From Rhodovulum robiginosum (GTDB lineage: Bacteria; Pseudomonadota; Alphaproteobacteria; Rhodobacterales; Rhodobacteraceae): a DNA stretch of 64,000 bases. The translations under genes were made by a program, and so were the position numbers. Every line of letters begins with the position of its first letter. Position 1 is the stretch's first letter. The stretch covers positions 62,001-126,000 of the forward strand of contig NZ_RWGU01000048.1 in assembly GCF_003944755.1 (NCBI RefSeq), read 5' to 3'. The notes beneath the pieces were generated by a model. That model was given only the letters and a program-made list of their open reading frames with translations, did not search any database and was not told the origin of the DNA. Below, piece after piece: positions 1 to 8,656 of the stretch.

Positions 1-255
1 GCGGTGGCGGCCATCGCGGTGCGTGGCTTTTACCTGGCATCGGAAGATGTGCACGCCCGCTGGGATCTGACCCAGGATCGGCTGCTGGGCCCCCAGGGCC
101 GCGCGGTACGGCTGGATCAGGTCGCCAAGCTCAACAGCCTCGGCAGCGCGATCCAGATCGTGACCAAGGGCGGCGACAAGCACCTGATGAAATACCTCGC
201 CGACAAGCCGGCGGCCAAGGCCCGACTCGAGGCGGTGACGGGGGTGGCGCGGTGA
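1..255 (+). CDS. C-terminal end of small PH-domain-like protein (partial)
   Basis: The reading frame is open from the first base, so the N-terminus lies outside the window. The visible 84 residues begin with a short hydrophobic run (AVAAIAV) followed by a soluble part rich in charged residues with the pattern of a bacterial PH-like domain (RGFYLASEDVHARWDLTQ). This suggests the tail of a small membrane-anchored protein. Its stop codon overlaps the GTG start of the next gene (GTGA), so the two are probably translationally coupled. In related genomes a small hypothetical protein of this kind sits between pyrB and the pyrC-like gene; that is remembered context, not shown here. Function unknown. 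Confidence 0.6.
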   Translation, partial: AVAAIAVRGFYLASEDVHARWDLTQDRLLGPQGRAVRLDQVAKLNSLGSAIQIVTKGGDKHLMKYLADKPAAKARLEAVTGVAR

Positions 256-1529
256 GCGTTCTTCTGACCAACGCAAGGCTGATCGACCCCGAGGCCGGGA
301 CCGAGACCAAGGGCGCGCTGCTGATCGAGGACGGGCGCATTGCCGCCTTGGGCCCGCAGGTCGATGCGCCCGCGGGAGCCGAGACCGTCGATTGCGCGGG
401 CATGTGCCTTGCCCCTGGCATCGTCGATGTCGGGGTGAAGGTGTGCGAGCCGGGAGAGCGGCACAAGGAAAGCTTTCGCTCGGCCGGGCTGGCCGCCGCC
501 GCCGGGGGCGTGACCACGATCGTCACGCGGCCCGACACGCTGCCGGCCATCGACACGCCCGAGGTGCTGGAATTCGTCACCCGCCGCGCGCGCGAGGCGT
601 CGCCAGTGCGGATCAAGGCCATGGCCGCGCTGACCAAGGGCCGCGAAGGGCGCGAGATGGTCGAGATCGGCTTCATGCTGGATGCCGGCGCCGTGGCCTT
701 CACCGATGGCGACCGGGTGGTCGAGAACACCAAGGTTCTCAGCCGCTGCATGACATATGCGCGCGGTTTGGGCGCGCTGGTCATGGCCCACCCGCAAGAC
801 CCGGTGCTGTCGGCCGGCGCCGCGGCGACCAGCGGAAAATTCGCCTCGCTCAAGGGTCTTCCGGCGGTCTCGCCGATGGCCGAGCGGATGGCGCTGGACC
901 GCGATCTTGCCCTGGTCGAGATGACCGGGGTGAAATACCATGCCGACCAGATCACCGCCGCCCGCGCCCTGCCGGCGCTGGAGCGTGCCAAGGCCAACGG
1001 TCTGGACGTGACCGCGGGCGTGTCGATCCACCACCTGACGCTGAACGAGCTGGATGTCGGCGACTACCGCACCTTCTTCAAGGTCAAGCCGCCGCTGAGA
1101 TCCGAGGACGACCGCAAGGCGCTGGTCGCCGCCGTGGCCTCGGGGCTGATCGACGTGATCTCGTCGATGCACACCCCCCAGGATGAGGAAAGCAAACGCC
1201 TGCCCTACGAAGAGGCGGCCAGCGGCGCGGTGGGGCTGGAAACCCTGCTGCCGGCGGCGATGCGGCTCTATCATGCCGGGGGCATCGGCCTGCCACAGCT
1301 CTGGCGGGCGCTGTCGCTGAACCCGGCGCGGCGGCTGGGGCTGGAAACCGGGCGGCTGGGCGTCGGCGCCCCGGCCGACCTGGTGCTGTTCGACCCCGAC
1401 GCGCCCTTCGTTCTCGACCGTTTCACCTTGCGCTCCAAATCCAAGAACACGCCCTTTGACGGGGCCAGGATGCAGGGCCGCGTGCTGGGCACATGGGTCG
1501 CCGGCCGGCGTGTCTTCGGCGGGGTCTAG
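252..1529 (+). CDS. pyrC: Dihydroorotase-like protein, probably catalytically inactive (PyrC' type)
   Basis: A 425-residue amidohydrolase of the class I dihydroorotase family, normally the third step of pyrimidine synthesis. The fold is complete, and the tail (VGAPADLVLFDP) is typical. However, the metal-binding H-x-H expected after APGIVDV is replaced by Gly61-Val62-Lys63. The late Asp of the TDHAPH motif is also lost: the sequence there reads SMHTPQ. The aspartate (FTDGD) and two later histidines (AHPQD, YHADQ) remain. This resembles the inactive PyrC' proteins that assemble with aspartate transcarbamoylase in Pseudomonas. The GTG start overlaps the upstream stop, and plsY follows 3 bases after the stop. 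A true active dihydroorotase would be expected elsewhere in the genome. The family call is secure; inactivity is inferred from missing residues. Confidence 0.85.
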   Translation: MSVLLTNARLIDPEAGTETKGALLIEDGRIAALGPQVDAPAGAETVDCAGMCLAPGIVDVGVKVCEPGERHKESFRSAGLAAAAGGVTTIVTRPDTLPAIDTPEVLEFVTRRAREASPVRIKAMAALTKGREGREMVEIGFMLDAGAVAFTDGDRVVENTKVLSRCMTYARGLGALVMAHPQDPVLSAGAAATSGKFASLKGLPAVSPMAERMALDRDLALVEMTGVKYHADQITAARALPALERAKANGLDVTAGVSIHHLTLNELDVGDYRTFFKVKPPLRSEDDRKALVAAVASGLIDVISSMHTPQDEESKRLPYEEAASGAVGLETLLPAAMRLYHAGGIGLPQLWRALSLNPARRLGLETGRLGVGAPADLVLFDPDAPFVLDRFTLRSKSKNTPFDGARMQGRVLGTWVAGRRVFGGV

Positions 1530-1532
1530 GCG

Positions 1533-2141
1533 ATGCCTCCGTTCGACACCCCTGTGCTGTTGCTCGCCCTTGCGGCGTTTTTGGCCTACCTCCTGGGCGC
1601 GGTGCCCTTCGGCATCGTCATGGCGCGGCTCTTCGGGCTGGGCGATCTGAGGAAGATCGGGTCGGGCAATATCGGGGCCACCAACGTTCTGCGCACGGGC
1701 AACAAGCTGGCCGCGGCGCTGACGCTGGTGCTGGACGCTGGCAAGGGCGGCATCGCGGTACTGCTCGCCCGCGCCCTGCTGGCTGAGGACGCGGCGCAGA
1801 TCGCGGGGCTGGCGGCGTTTCTGGGCCACCTCTTTCCGGTCTATCTGGGATTCAGGGGCGGCAAGGGGGTCGCCACCTTCCTGGGTACGCTCCTGGCGCT
1901 GGCCTGGCCCGTGGGGCTGGCCGCCTGCGGTAGCTGGCTCGCCGTGGCGCTGGCCTTGCGCTATTCCTCGCTCGCGGCACTCGTGGCCGCGGCGTCTGCA
2001 CCGGTCTGGGCCCTGGCGCTGGGCCGGGCAGAGACGGCGGTGCTGACGCTGTGCCTGGCGGTGCTGATCTACATCCGCCACGCCGCCAACATCCGCCGCC
2101 TCTTCGCCGGCACCGAACCGAGGATCGGGAAAAGAGGCTGA
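1533..2141 (+). CDS. plsY: Glycerol-3-phosphate acyltransferase PlsY
   Basis: A 202-residue polytopic inner-membrane enzyme that transfers the acyl group from acyl-phosphate to glycerol-3-phosphate, making lysophosphatidic acid, the first step of phospholipid synthesis. The three conserved cytoplasmic loops of the family are visible: [12 protein letters not shown] near residue 37, DAGKGG near 70, and [18 protein letters not shown] near 97-115. About five hydrophobic segments surround them. Length is normal for the family. The ATG lies 3 bases after the pyrC-like stop, so both are probably on one transcript. Confidence 0.95.
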   Translation: MPPFDTPVLLLALAAFLAYLLGAVPFGIVMARLFGLGDLRKIGSGNIGATNVLRTGNKLAAALTLVLDAGKGGIAVLLARALLAEDAAQIAGLAAFLGHLFPVYLGFRGGKGVATFLGTLLALAWPVGLAACGSWLAVALALRYSSLAALVAAASAPVWALALGRAETAVLTLCLAVLIYIRHAANIRRLFAGTEPRIGKRG

Positions 2142-2148
2142 GGCCCCG

Positions 2149-2400
2149 TTATTTCGCCAGCAGTTTCTCCACCGCGTCAGCGGTGCGTTTGGTGTTTTCC
2201 TGGATCCCGAGGAAGAGGTAGAGAACCCCCGCGGTCAGGATCACATAGGCGCCGCCGAAGATCAGCATGCCGATCCCCGAGAAGAACCCGCCATCGGCGC
2301 TGAACATCGTGGCGATGGACGCGATCAGCACCAGTAGGCCCAGCACTGCGACAAGTACGGAGACCAGCGTCTCCAGCGACTCGATGAAGAAGTTGCGCAT
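2149..2400 (-). CDS. Small two-helix membrane protein, unknown function
   Basis: An 83-residue protein with two hydrophobic segments (about residues 10-30 and 40-62), the second rich in Gly and Phe, and a charged C-terminal tail (NTKRTADAVEKLLAK) that could form a short amphipathic helix. I chose ATG 2400 because GGGAG lies seven bases upstream; a longer frame starting at 2496 lacks support. It faces plsY convergently, with seven bases between the stops. No recognised domain. Confidence 0.7.
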   Translation of the reverse strand: MRNFFIESLETLVSVLVAVLGLLVLIASIATMFSADGGFFSGIGMLIFGGAYVILTAGVLYLFLGIQENTKRTADAVEKLLAK

Positions 2401-2529
2401 CGTTATGCTCCCTGTTGCCGGCCCGTCGAAGGGGCCTGCGCAAAAAGGTGCATGCCGCGATTGAGTCGGGCAACAGTCAGCCTGTCGCGGCGGCAATCCC
2501 GCCGTCCCGCGGCGCCGGTCCGGGGCGCC

Positions 2530-3900
2530 CTAGTAACTGTATTCCTCGTAAATCTGCGACAGATCGCCCCGCCAGTCGCCGTGGTAGCGTTCCAGCAACT
2601 CGTCGGCGGGCGTCTTGCCGGTCTCGACGGTGTCTTCGAGCGCGTGCAGGAAGTGGCGCTCATCCTGCACCATGCCGCCGAGCCCCGGACGCGCCCGCGC
2701 CTTGAGTCCCGAGCGGGCGATATTGACGACCTCGGTGGCGAGCGATTGCATCGACCGGCCGTCGACCTCGGCCTGAAGCCCGTCCTTCGAGGCGGCGACG
2801 CGCCAGGCGTCGCGGGTCTCGGCATCCCAGCCCTTGACCAGGTCCCAGGCCGCATCGAGGGCGCCCTGGTCGTAGGTCAGTCCCACCCAGAACGCGGGCA
2901 GCGCGCAGAGCCGCCGCCAGGGGCCGCCGTCGGCGCCGCGCATCTCGATGAATTTCTTGATGCGAGCCTCGGGGAAGATCGTGGTCAGATGGTCGGCCCA
3001 GTCGCTGAGCGTGGGCGTCTCGCCGGGCAGGGCGGGCAGGCGTCCGGCCATGAAATCGCGGAACGACTGGCCCAGTGCATCGATATACCGCCCGTCGCGG
3101 TAGACGAAATACATCGGCACATCGAGCGCGTATTCGACCCAAGCCTCGAACCCGAACCCGTCTTCGAAGACGAAGGGCAGCATCCCCGTGCGCGCCGGGT
3201 CGAGGTCGCGCCACACGCGCGAGCGCCAGGACTTGAAGCCATTGGGCTTGCCCTCAAGAAACGGCGAATTGGCGAAAAGCGCGGTGGCCACGGGTTGCAG
3301 CGCCAGCGCCACGCGCAGCTTTTTCACCATGTCGGCCTCGGAAGCGAAGTCGAGATTCACCTGCACCGTGCAGGTGCGGTACATCATCGTCTTGCCCATG
3401 GTGCCGACGCGGTCCATGTAATCGGTCATCAGCCGGTAGCGCCCCTTGGGCATCATCGGCATGTCCTCGTGGCGCCAGATCGGCGCGGTGCCCAGCCCGA
3501 TAAAGCCCACGCCGATCTCGTCGGCGACGCCTTTCACCTCGCGCAGATGTTCGTTCACCTCGTCGCAGGTCTGGTGGATGGTCTCCAGCGGCGCGCCGGA
3601 CAGCTCCAGCTGCCCGCCCGGTTCGAGGCTGACATTCGCGCCGTCCTTTTCCAGCCCGATGATGTTCCCGTCCTCGACGATCGGGACCCAGCCGTGCCGG
3701 TCGCGCAGCCCTTCGAGCACGGCCTTGACCGAGCGCGGCCCGTCATAGGGGATGGGCTTGAGGCTGTCCTTGCAATAGCCGAATTTCTCGTGCTCGGTGC
3801 CGATGCGCCAGGCGTCCTTGGGCTTGCAGCCCGATGCCAGATACTCGGCCAGTTGCGCGCGGTCCTCGATGGGGCCGCCGCCGGATTGGGGGATGGACAT
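2530..3900 (-). CDS. gshA: Glutamate-cysteine ligase (class III)
   Basis: A 456-residue enzyme that joins glutamate and cysteine, the first and rate-limiting step of glutathione synthesis. The sequence matches the alphaproteobacterial/plant-type GCS2 family: IGTEHEKFGY near residue 37, SLEPGGQLELSG near 95, YRTCTVQVNLDF near 177, and a C-terminal part with FIEMRGADGG near 320. Length fits the family (about 450). The C-terminal tyrosine-rich end (QIYEEYSY) is typical. It appears monocistronic, with an unassigned stretch of about 130 bases downstream. Confidence 0.93.
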   Translation of the reverse strand: MSIPQSGGGPIEDRAQLAEYLASGCKPKDAWRIGTEHEKFGYCKDSLKPIPYDGPRSVKAVLEGLRDRHGWVPIVEDGNIIGLEKDGANVSLEPGGQLELSGAPLETIHQTCDEVNEHLREVKGVADEIGVGFIGLGTAPIWRHEDMPMMPKGRYRLMTDYMDRVGTMGKTMMYRTCTVQVNLDFASEADMVKKLRVALALQPVATALFANSPFLEGKPNGFKSWRSRVWRDLDPARTGMLPFVFEDGFGFEAWVEYALDVPMYFVYRDGRYIDALGQSFRDFMAGRLPALPGETPTLSDWADHLTTIFPEARIKKFIEMRGADGGPWRRLCALPAFWVGLTYDQGALDAAWDLVKGWDAETRDAWRVAASKDGLQAEVDGRSMQSLATEVVNIARSGLKARARPGLGGMVQDERHFLHALEDTVETGKTPADELLERYHGDWRGDLSQIYEEYSY

Positions 3901-3963
3901 CGGAAAGGGCGCTCCGGGCTTGTTCGCGTTTTCGTGGCCGTTAGACGTGCGCCGGTGCCGGGC

Positions 3964-4485
3964 TCAAGTCAAGGCCGGGCGTGGCCGCCGTCGCCAGAGC
4001 GTGATGTCGCCCTTTGCGGCAGGCCGGTCTAGGGCGGCCAGCATCTCGCCCGGCCGCGCGCCGGGCAGCGCGGCGAAGGCGTCGAACAGCGCCTCGGCGC
4101 CGGTCGTGTCCACCGGGATATGCAGGGTCGGCAGCGGCGCCTGGGCCAGCCGCCAATGGGGCCGGCCCGCCCCGTCGAAGACCAGCGCGATCTCTTCAAG
4201 CTCGCTCAGCGCCACGAAACCGCCGCCCTCGGCCGCAAGATACGCGATCTGGCCTTCATCCACCTCGACGACCCCCGGTGCCATGCCGCCGCCGCGAAAC
4301 CGCATCCGGCGCAGCGCGACAAAGGCCAGCCCCGCGCCAGTCAGCACGAAAACCAGGCCGAGGCCCTGGTAGAACAGCCCGCCGAAGCCGAAGACCCAGA
4401 TACCGCAACCGGCAATCGCCACCGCGCCGAAGAGATCGCGCCAGCGCATCAGCGCGGCCAGAGCCTCGGGGCGGAACGGGCTCAT
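3964..4485 (-). CDS. Membrane protein coupled to rsmE, unknown function
   Basis: A 173-residue protein with two hydrophobic segments near the N-terminus (about residues 18-35 and 40-58), followed by a soluble domain with alternating hydrophobic strands (VVEVDEGQIAYLAAEGGGFVALSELEEIALVF) of PH-like or beta-sandwich character. The ATG at 4485 overlaps the rsmE stop as ATGA, so it is translated together with rsmE. I do not recognise a named family beyond small conserved proteins seen next to rsmE in relatives. The start is fixed by the overlap. Confidence 0.75.
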   Translation of the reverse strand: MSPFRPEALAALMRWRDLFGAVAIAGCGIWVFGFGGLFYQGLGLVFVLTGAGLAFVALRRMRFRGGGMAPGVVEVDEGQIAYLAAEGGGFVALSELEEIALVFDGAGRPHWRLAQAPLPTLHIPVDTTGAEALFDAFAALPGARPGEMLAALDRPAAKGDITLWRRRPRPALT

Positions 4486-5219
4486 GCCCAATCCCCCAGC
4501 GCCTGCTGCCAGACGGTGAGCGCGGCCACCGCGGCGGTGTCGGCGCGCAGAACCCGCGGCCCCAGGCTGACCGGGTGCGCGAAGGGCAGCGCGCGCAGCC
4601 TTGCGCGCTCGGCCTCGGAAAACCCGCCCTCGGGCCCGATCAGGATCGCCCACGGCCCGCGCGGCGCGTCGCCCAGTGCCCGGCCCTCGCCCGCCAGCGC
4701 CTCGTCGCAGAACATCAGCCGGCGGCCCTCGGGCCAGGTGTCCAGCACGGCGCCCAGCCGTTGCAGCTCGGACACCTCGGGCACGTAGGTGCCGCCGCAT
4801 TGCTCGGCCGCCTCCACGGCATGGGCCTGCAACCGGTCGCGGCGAATCCGCTCGGCATTGGTGAAATCGGTCTGCACCGGGCAGATGCGCGCCGCGCCCA
4901 TCTCGGCCGCCTTTTCCACGATGAAATCGGTGCGCGCCTTCTTGATCGGCGCGAAACAGAGCCAGAGGTCGGGGGGCACCTGCAACGGCCGCGTCCGGGC
5001 CTCGCAGACCAGCGCGCCGGCGCGCTTGCCCGCGTCGGCCACGCGGGCGCGCCATTCGCCATTCAACCCGTCGAACAGCAGCACGAAATCGCCGACCGTC
5101 AGCCGCATCACGCCGAAGAGGTAATGCGCCTGCTCCCGCGACAGAGGAACCGTTTGCCCCGCCCCCAGCGGGTGCTCTACAAAAAGCCTGATCTTCGCCG
5201 CCGAACCTGCATCGCTCAT
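4482..5219 (-). CDS. rsmE: 16S rRNA (uracil1498-N3)-methyltransferase
   Basis: A 245-residue SPOUT-fold enzyme that methylates U1498 of 16S rRNA with S-adenosylmethionine. The knot motifs are clear: IGPEGGFSEAE near residue 190 and LGPRVLRADTAA near 213. The N-terminal PUA-like part has SREQAHYLFGVMRL. The start at ATG 5219 gives MSDAGSAAKIRLF; the frame extends upstream to 5288 but that part would overlap ubiA and is not supported. It diverges from ubiA with only a short gap, so promoters overlap. Confidence 0.92.
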   Translation of the reverse strand: MSDAGSAAKIRLFVEHPLGAGQTVPLSREQAHYLFGVMRLTVGDFVLLFDGLNGEWRARVADAGKRAGALVCEARTRPLQVPPDLWLCFAPIKKARTDFIVEKAAEMGAARICPVQTDFTNAERIRRDRLQAHAVEAAEQCGGTYVPEVSELQRLGAVLDTWPEGRRLMFCDEALAGEGRALGDAPRGPWAILIGPEGGFSEAERARLRALPFAHPVSLGPRVLRADTAAVAALTVWQQALGDWA

Positions 5220-5232
5220 GGGGGCCATTGAT

Positions 5233-6198
5233 ATGTCCGACAGCATCCAAACGCCAGAGGCCGAGGGCCAGGTCTTCGACGCGGTCAAGGGAAACTGGGT
5301 CGACCGGCTGGCCCCGCCCTGGGCCCGGCCCTATCTGCGGCTGTCGCGCGCCGACCGGCCGATCGGCACCTGGCTGCTGCTGCTGCCGTGCTGGTGGGGC
5401 GTGACGCTGGCCGCGGCCGGCACCGGGTTTCGCTGGATGGATATCTGGATCTTCGTCGGCTGCGGCATCGGCGCCTGGCTGATGCGCGGAGCGGGCTGCA
5501 CCTGGAACGACATCACCGACCGAAATATCGACGACAAGGTCGCGCGCACCCGCTCGCGCCCCATCCCCGCGGGCCAGGTGACGGTGCAACAGGCCATCGC
5601 CTGGATGGTGATCCAGTCGCTGGTGGCGTTCTGCATCCTTCTGACCTTCAACATCGCGGCCATTGCGCTGGGCATCGCCTCGCTGGGGCTGGTGGCGATC
5701 TATCCGTTCGCCAAGCGGTTCACCTACTGGCCGCAGATCTTCCTCGGGCTCGCCTTCAACTGGGGGGCGCTTCTGGCCTGGACGGCGCACACCGGCAGCC
5801 TGGGCTGGCAAGCGGTCGTGCTCTACCTCGCCGGCATTGCCTGGACGATTTTCTACGACACGATCTACGCCCACCAGGACAAGGAAGACGACGCGCTGAT
5901 CGGGGTGAAATCCACCGCGCTGCTGTTCGGCGAACGGACCGGCGAGCGGCTGCGCCAGTTCATGATCGGGGCGGTGGGGCTGATGGCGCTGGCGGTGCTG
6001 GGCGCGCTGGTTCCGTCGGCAGGGGCGGTTGCGGTCATTCTGGGGCTGCTGGGCGTGGCGGGCTTTGCCGCGCATCTCTACTGGCAACTCGCGCGTCTGG
6101 ATATCGACGACGGCGATACCTGCCTGACGCTGTTTCGCGCCAACCGCGATGCCGGGTTGATCCCGGTTGTCTTTTTCGTGATCGCGATGCTCGCCTGA
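5233..6198 (+). CDS. ubiA: 4-hydroxybenzoate octaprenyltransferase
   Basis: A 321-residue inner-membrane prenyltransferase that attaches the polyprenyl chain to 4-hydroxybenzoate in ubiquinone synthesis. The first Asp-rich site is NDITDRNIDDKVARTRSRP (about residues 96-114), and the second is DTIYAHQDKEDD (about 212-223). Eight or nine hydrophobic segments are present. ATG 5233 was chosen over 5218 because it gives the usual N-terminal length; no strong ribosome site decides between them. Starts divergently from rsmE. Confidence 0.93.
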   Translation: MSDSIQTPEAEGQVFDAVKGNWVDRLAPPWARPYLRLSRADRPIGTWLLLLPCWWGVTLAAAGTGFRWMDIWIFVGCGIGAWLMRGAGCTWNDITDRNIDDKVARTRSRPIPAGQVTVQQAIAWMVIQSLVAFCILLTFNIAAIALGIASLGLVAIYPFAKRFTYWPQIFLGLAFNWGALLAWTAHTGSLGWQAVVLYLAGIAWTIFYDTIYAHQDKEDDALIGVKSTALLFGERTGERLRQFMIGAVGLMALAVLGALVPSAGAVAVILGLLGVAGFAAHLYWQLARLDIDDGDTCLTLFRANRDAGLIPVVFFVIAMLA

Positions 6199-6263
6199 TT
6201 GCGCCGTCCGCGTCGAGGCCGTAGAGAGGGTCACCGCCGAGAGACGAGGATTTCTAACGCGCC

Positions 6264-8204
6264 ATGCGCCTGTCTGCCAACCTGATCGCCGGCCTTGCGA
6301 TCGCGCTCGCCGCGCTTTTGTCCTTTGCCGCCGCAACCGTTGCCGTGACCCAGATCGAAACGCGCAGCGCCGCCGCGGTCGAGCGTATCCTGCTGGCCGA
6401 GGGCATCGACTGGGCCGCGGTCGAGACCAACGGGTTGCGCATGACGCTGAGCGGCACCGCCCCCGACGAGGCCGCGCGGTTCAACGCCCTCAGCCTGGCC
6501 GGGCAGGTGGTCGAATCCAGCCGTCTGATCGACGCGATGGACGTCACCCCGAGCGAGCCGATCGCGCCGCCGCTTTTTTCGCTGGAGCTTTTGCGCAACG
6601 ATCAGGGCGTCTCGATGATCGGGCTGATCCCCGGCGACGGTGCGCATGAGCGCATCGCCGCGGCGGTGCAAGAACGCAGCGCCGGCCAGCCGGTGACCGA
6701 CATGCTGGACGTGGCCGACCATCCCGTGCCCGCGGCATGGCCCGACGCGCTCGAGTTCGGTCTCGCGGCGCTCGAACGGCTGGAGCGCGCCAAGATCTCG
6801 ATCTCGGCCGAGCGGGTGGCGGTGACCGCCATCGCCGACAGCCTGCCGGAAAAGCGCAAACTGGAAACCGCCCTGGCGCGGCGGGCGCCCGAGGGGCTGG
6901 AGATCTCGCTCGACATCTCGGCGCCGCGCCCGGTGATCACGCCGTTCACGCTGCGCTTTCTCATCGACGAGGACGGCACGCGGTTCGACGCGTGTTCGGC
7001 CGACACCCAAGAGGCCGCCGACCGCATCATTGCCGCTGCCGTTGCCGCCGGGTTCGAGGGCAAGGTGAATTGCATCCTGGGCCTGGGCACCCCCAGCCCG
7101 CGCTGGGGCGCGGCGGTGGAGACCGGCATAGCGGCGCTGGCCGAGCTGGGCCGGGGCACGCTGACCTTTTCGGATGCCGACGTGACGCTCGTCGCCGCCG
7201 ACGACGTGCCGCAGGCCCTGTTCGACCGGGTGGTGGGCGAGCTCGATTCGGCTCTGCCCGAGGTGTTCTCGCTGCATGCCGTGCTGCCCGAGCCGGTCAA
7301 GGTCGACGGCAGCGGCGACGAGCGCGGGCCGGCCGAATTCTACGCCACGCTCAGCCCCGAGGGCCTGGTGCAACTGCGCGGCCGCATCCCTGACGCGATC
7401 GCCCGCGGCGCGACGGAAAGCTATGCCAGGTCGCGCTTCGGGCCCGGCAACGTCTACGCCGCGATGCGCCTCGATTCCGACCTGCCCGAGGGCTGGCCGC
7501 TGCGGGTGCTGGCCGGTCTTGCGGCGTTGTCGGACCTGCGCAACGGCGTGGTGATCGTTCAGCGCGACTACCTGCGCCTCAGCGGCACCAGTTTGGACGA
7601 GAACGCCGGCGACCGCATCACGCGGGAGTTGTCCGACAAGTTGGGCGAGGCGCAGAATTTCGAACTCGACATCCGCTACGAAAAGCCGCCTGCCGAGCCC
7701 GAGGCCGCCGCCGCGATCGACCCCGAGACCTGCGTCGCCCGGATCAACGAGATCATCGGAACGGAAAAGATCACCTTTGAACCCGGGGCGACGACGTTGG
7801 GCCCCGAGTCGGTGGGCGTGGTCAACCGCATCGCCCGCGAAATGCGCACCTGCCCCGATGCGGAAATGGAAATCGGCGGCCATACCGACAGCCAGGGCCG
7901 GGCGGAGATGAACCTCGACCTCAGCCAGAAACGCGCCGAGGCGGTGCTGAACGCGCTGATGGCGCGGCGCGTTCTGGTGGGAAACCTGACCGCCCGCGGC
8001 TATGGCGAAACCGAGCCCGTGGCCGATAACGGTACCGAAGAGGGGCGCGAGGCGAACCGGCGGATCGAATTCCGCCTGATCGGCGACAACGCGCCGCCGG
8101 CCGAAGACGAGACCGCAGACGCCGGGTCCGAGGAAGATACCGCAGACGATGCCGCAGAAGACGCCGGGACAGAGGCCGAGGCGGCCACGGAGGGCAGCGA
8201 ATGA
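6264..8204 (+). CDS. Large OmpA-family protein with N-terminal anchor and BON-like repeats
   Basis: A 646-residue envelope protein. It starts with a signal peptide or membrane anchor (about residues 5-28). A long middle part has repeated alpha/beta units of about 70 residues (for example LRMTLSGTAPDEAARFNALSL and LVQLRGRIPDAI) that resemble BON domains. The C-terminus (about 490-610) is an OmpA/MotB peptidoglycan-binding domain with ITFEPGATTLGPES and IGGHTDSQGRAEMNLDLSQKRA. A very acidic, Ala-rich tail ends the protein. Its stop overlaps the next start (ATGA). Likely tethers the outer envelope to peptidoglycan; the exact role is unknown. Confidence 0.85.
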   Translation: MRLSANLIAGLAIALAALLSFAAATVAVTQIETRSAAAVERILLAEGIDWAAVETNGLRMTLSGTAPDEAARFNALSLAGQVVESSRLIDAMDVTPSEPIAPPLFSLELLRNDQGVSMIGLIPGDGAHERIAAAVQERSAGQPVTDMLDVADHPVPAAWPDALEFGLAALERLERAKISISAERVAVTAIADSLPEKRKLETALARRAPEGLEISLDISAPRPVITPFTLRFLIDEDGTRFDACSADTQEAADRIIAAAVAAGFEGKVNCILGLGTPSPRWGAAVETGIAALAELGRGTLTFSDADVTLVAADDVPQALFDRVVGELDSALPEVFSLHAVLPEPVKVDGSGDERGPAEFYATLSPEGLVQLRGRIPDAIARGATESYARSRFGPGNVYAAMRLDSDLPEGWPLRVLAGLAALSDLRNGVVIVQRDYLRLSGTSLDENAGDRITRELSDKLGEAQNFELDIRYEKPPAEPEAAAAIDPETCVARINEIIGTEKITFEPGATTLGPESVGVVNRIAREMRTCPDAEMEIGGHTDSQGRAEMNLDLSQKRAEAVLNALMARRVLVGNLTARGYGETEPVADNGTEEGREANRRIEFRLIGDNAPPAEDETADAGSEEDTADDAAEDAGTEAEAATEGSE

Positions 8205-8527
8205 ACCGCACCGAATTCATCATCGTCACGACGATCGTCCTGTTCGTTGCTTTCCTTCTGGGCTGGTTCGCCTCGTGGCTGATCCACCGGGTGGCGCGGG
8301 TGACGCAGTCGGACATGGGCGAGCTTGACCAGATGGCCAAGGCGCTGCACGAGGCCGAAGAAACCCGCGACCAGGCGATCACCTACCTGCAACAGCGCGA
8401 GGCGGAACTGACCAACCAGATGACCCAGACCGAGGCCGAATTGCGCGCCGCGATGGACGGGCTGAGAGAGGCGCGCCAGGAGGCCGAGGAACTGCGCGCC
8501 TATGTGGAGCGGATCAGCGCCCAATAA
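8201..8527 (+). CDS. Single-span membrane protein with coiled coil, coupled to OmpA-like gene
   Basis: A 108-residue protein with one N-terminal transmembrane helix (about residues 6-30, FIIVTTIVLFVAFLLGWFAS) and a long heptad-rich C-terminal helix (about 38-105) with many Glu, Gln and Arg residues, predicted as a coiled coil. Its ATG overlaps the stop of the large OmpA-family gene, so the two products are probably made in a fixed ratio and may act together in the envelope. No named family recognised. Confidence 0.8.
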   Translation: MNRTEFIIVTTIVLFVAFLLGWFASWLIHRVARVTQSDMGELDQMAKALHEAEETRDQAITYLQQREAELTNQMTQTEAELRAAMDGLREARQEAEELRAYVERISAQ

Positions 8528-8656
8528 CGCGCGGGCCAGGTCCTGGCGCGGATTTCCTGAAAAGAACTTTGCCGTGACTTTTCGAAAGCCTCGGGCCGCC
8601 TGGCGGCGGCGGGCCTGCGGCCCGGTTGGGTATTTGGGCCAAGAAGAAGGGGCGGG
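8528..8656. repeat. Intergenic element with inverted repeat, convergent gene ends
   Basis: This gap between the coiled-coil gene and moaE holds a perfect 8-base inverted repeat (CGGGCCGC at 8592-8599, GCGGCCCG at 8617-8624) around a GC-rich loop, followed by GGGTATTTGGGCCAAGAAG. The last motif is one I associate with intergenic ends in Rhodobacterales genomes. It may act as a bidirectional terminator or belong to a dispersed intergenic repeat family; only one copy is seen in this window. Confidence 0.45.

Noticed and set aside
117-2081. Very long antisense frames opposite pyrC-plsY, gshA, uvrC, thiB/thiP, the GT2 gene, opgH, the fused permease and dxs/ispA (for example 117-2081 minus, 9943-11928 plus, 14953-17406 plus, 44489-46270 plus, 61214-63139 plus)
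   Set aside because: They mirror real genes, have Arg/Gly/His-rich composition typical of reversed GC-rich codons, and no family motifs.
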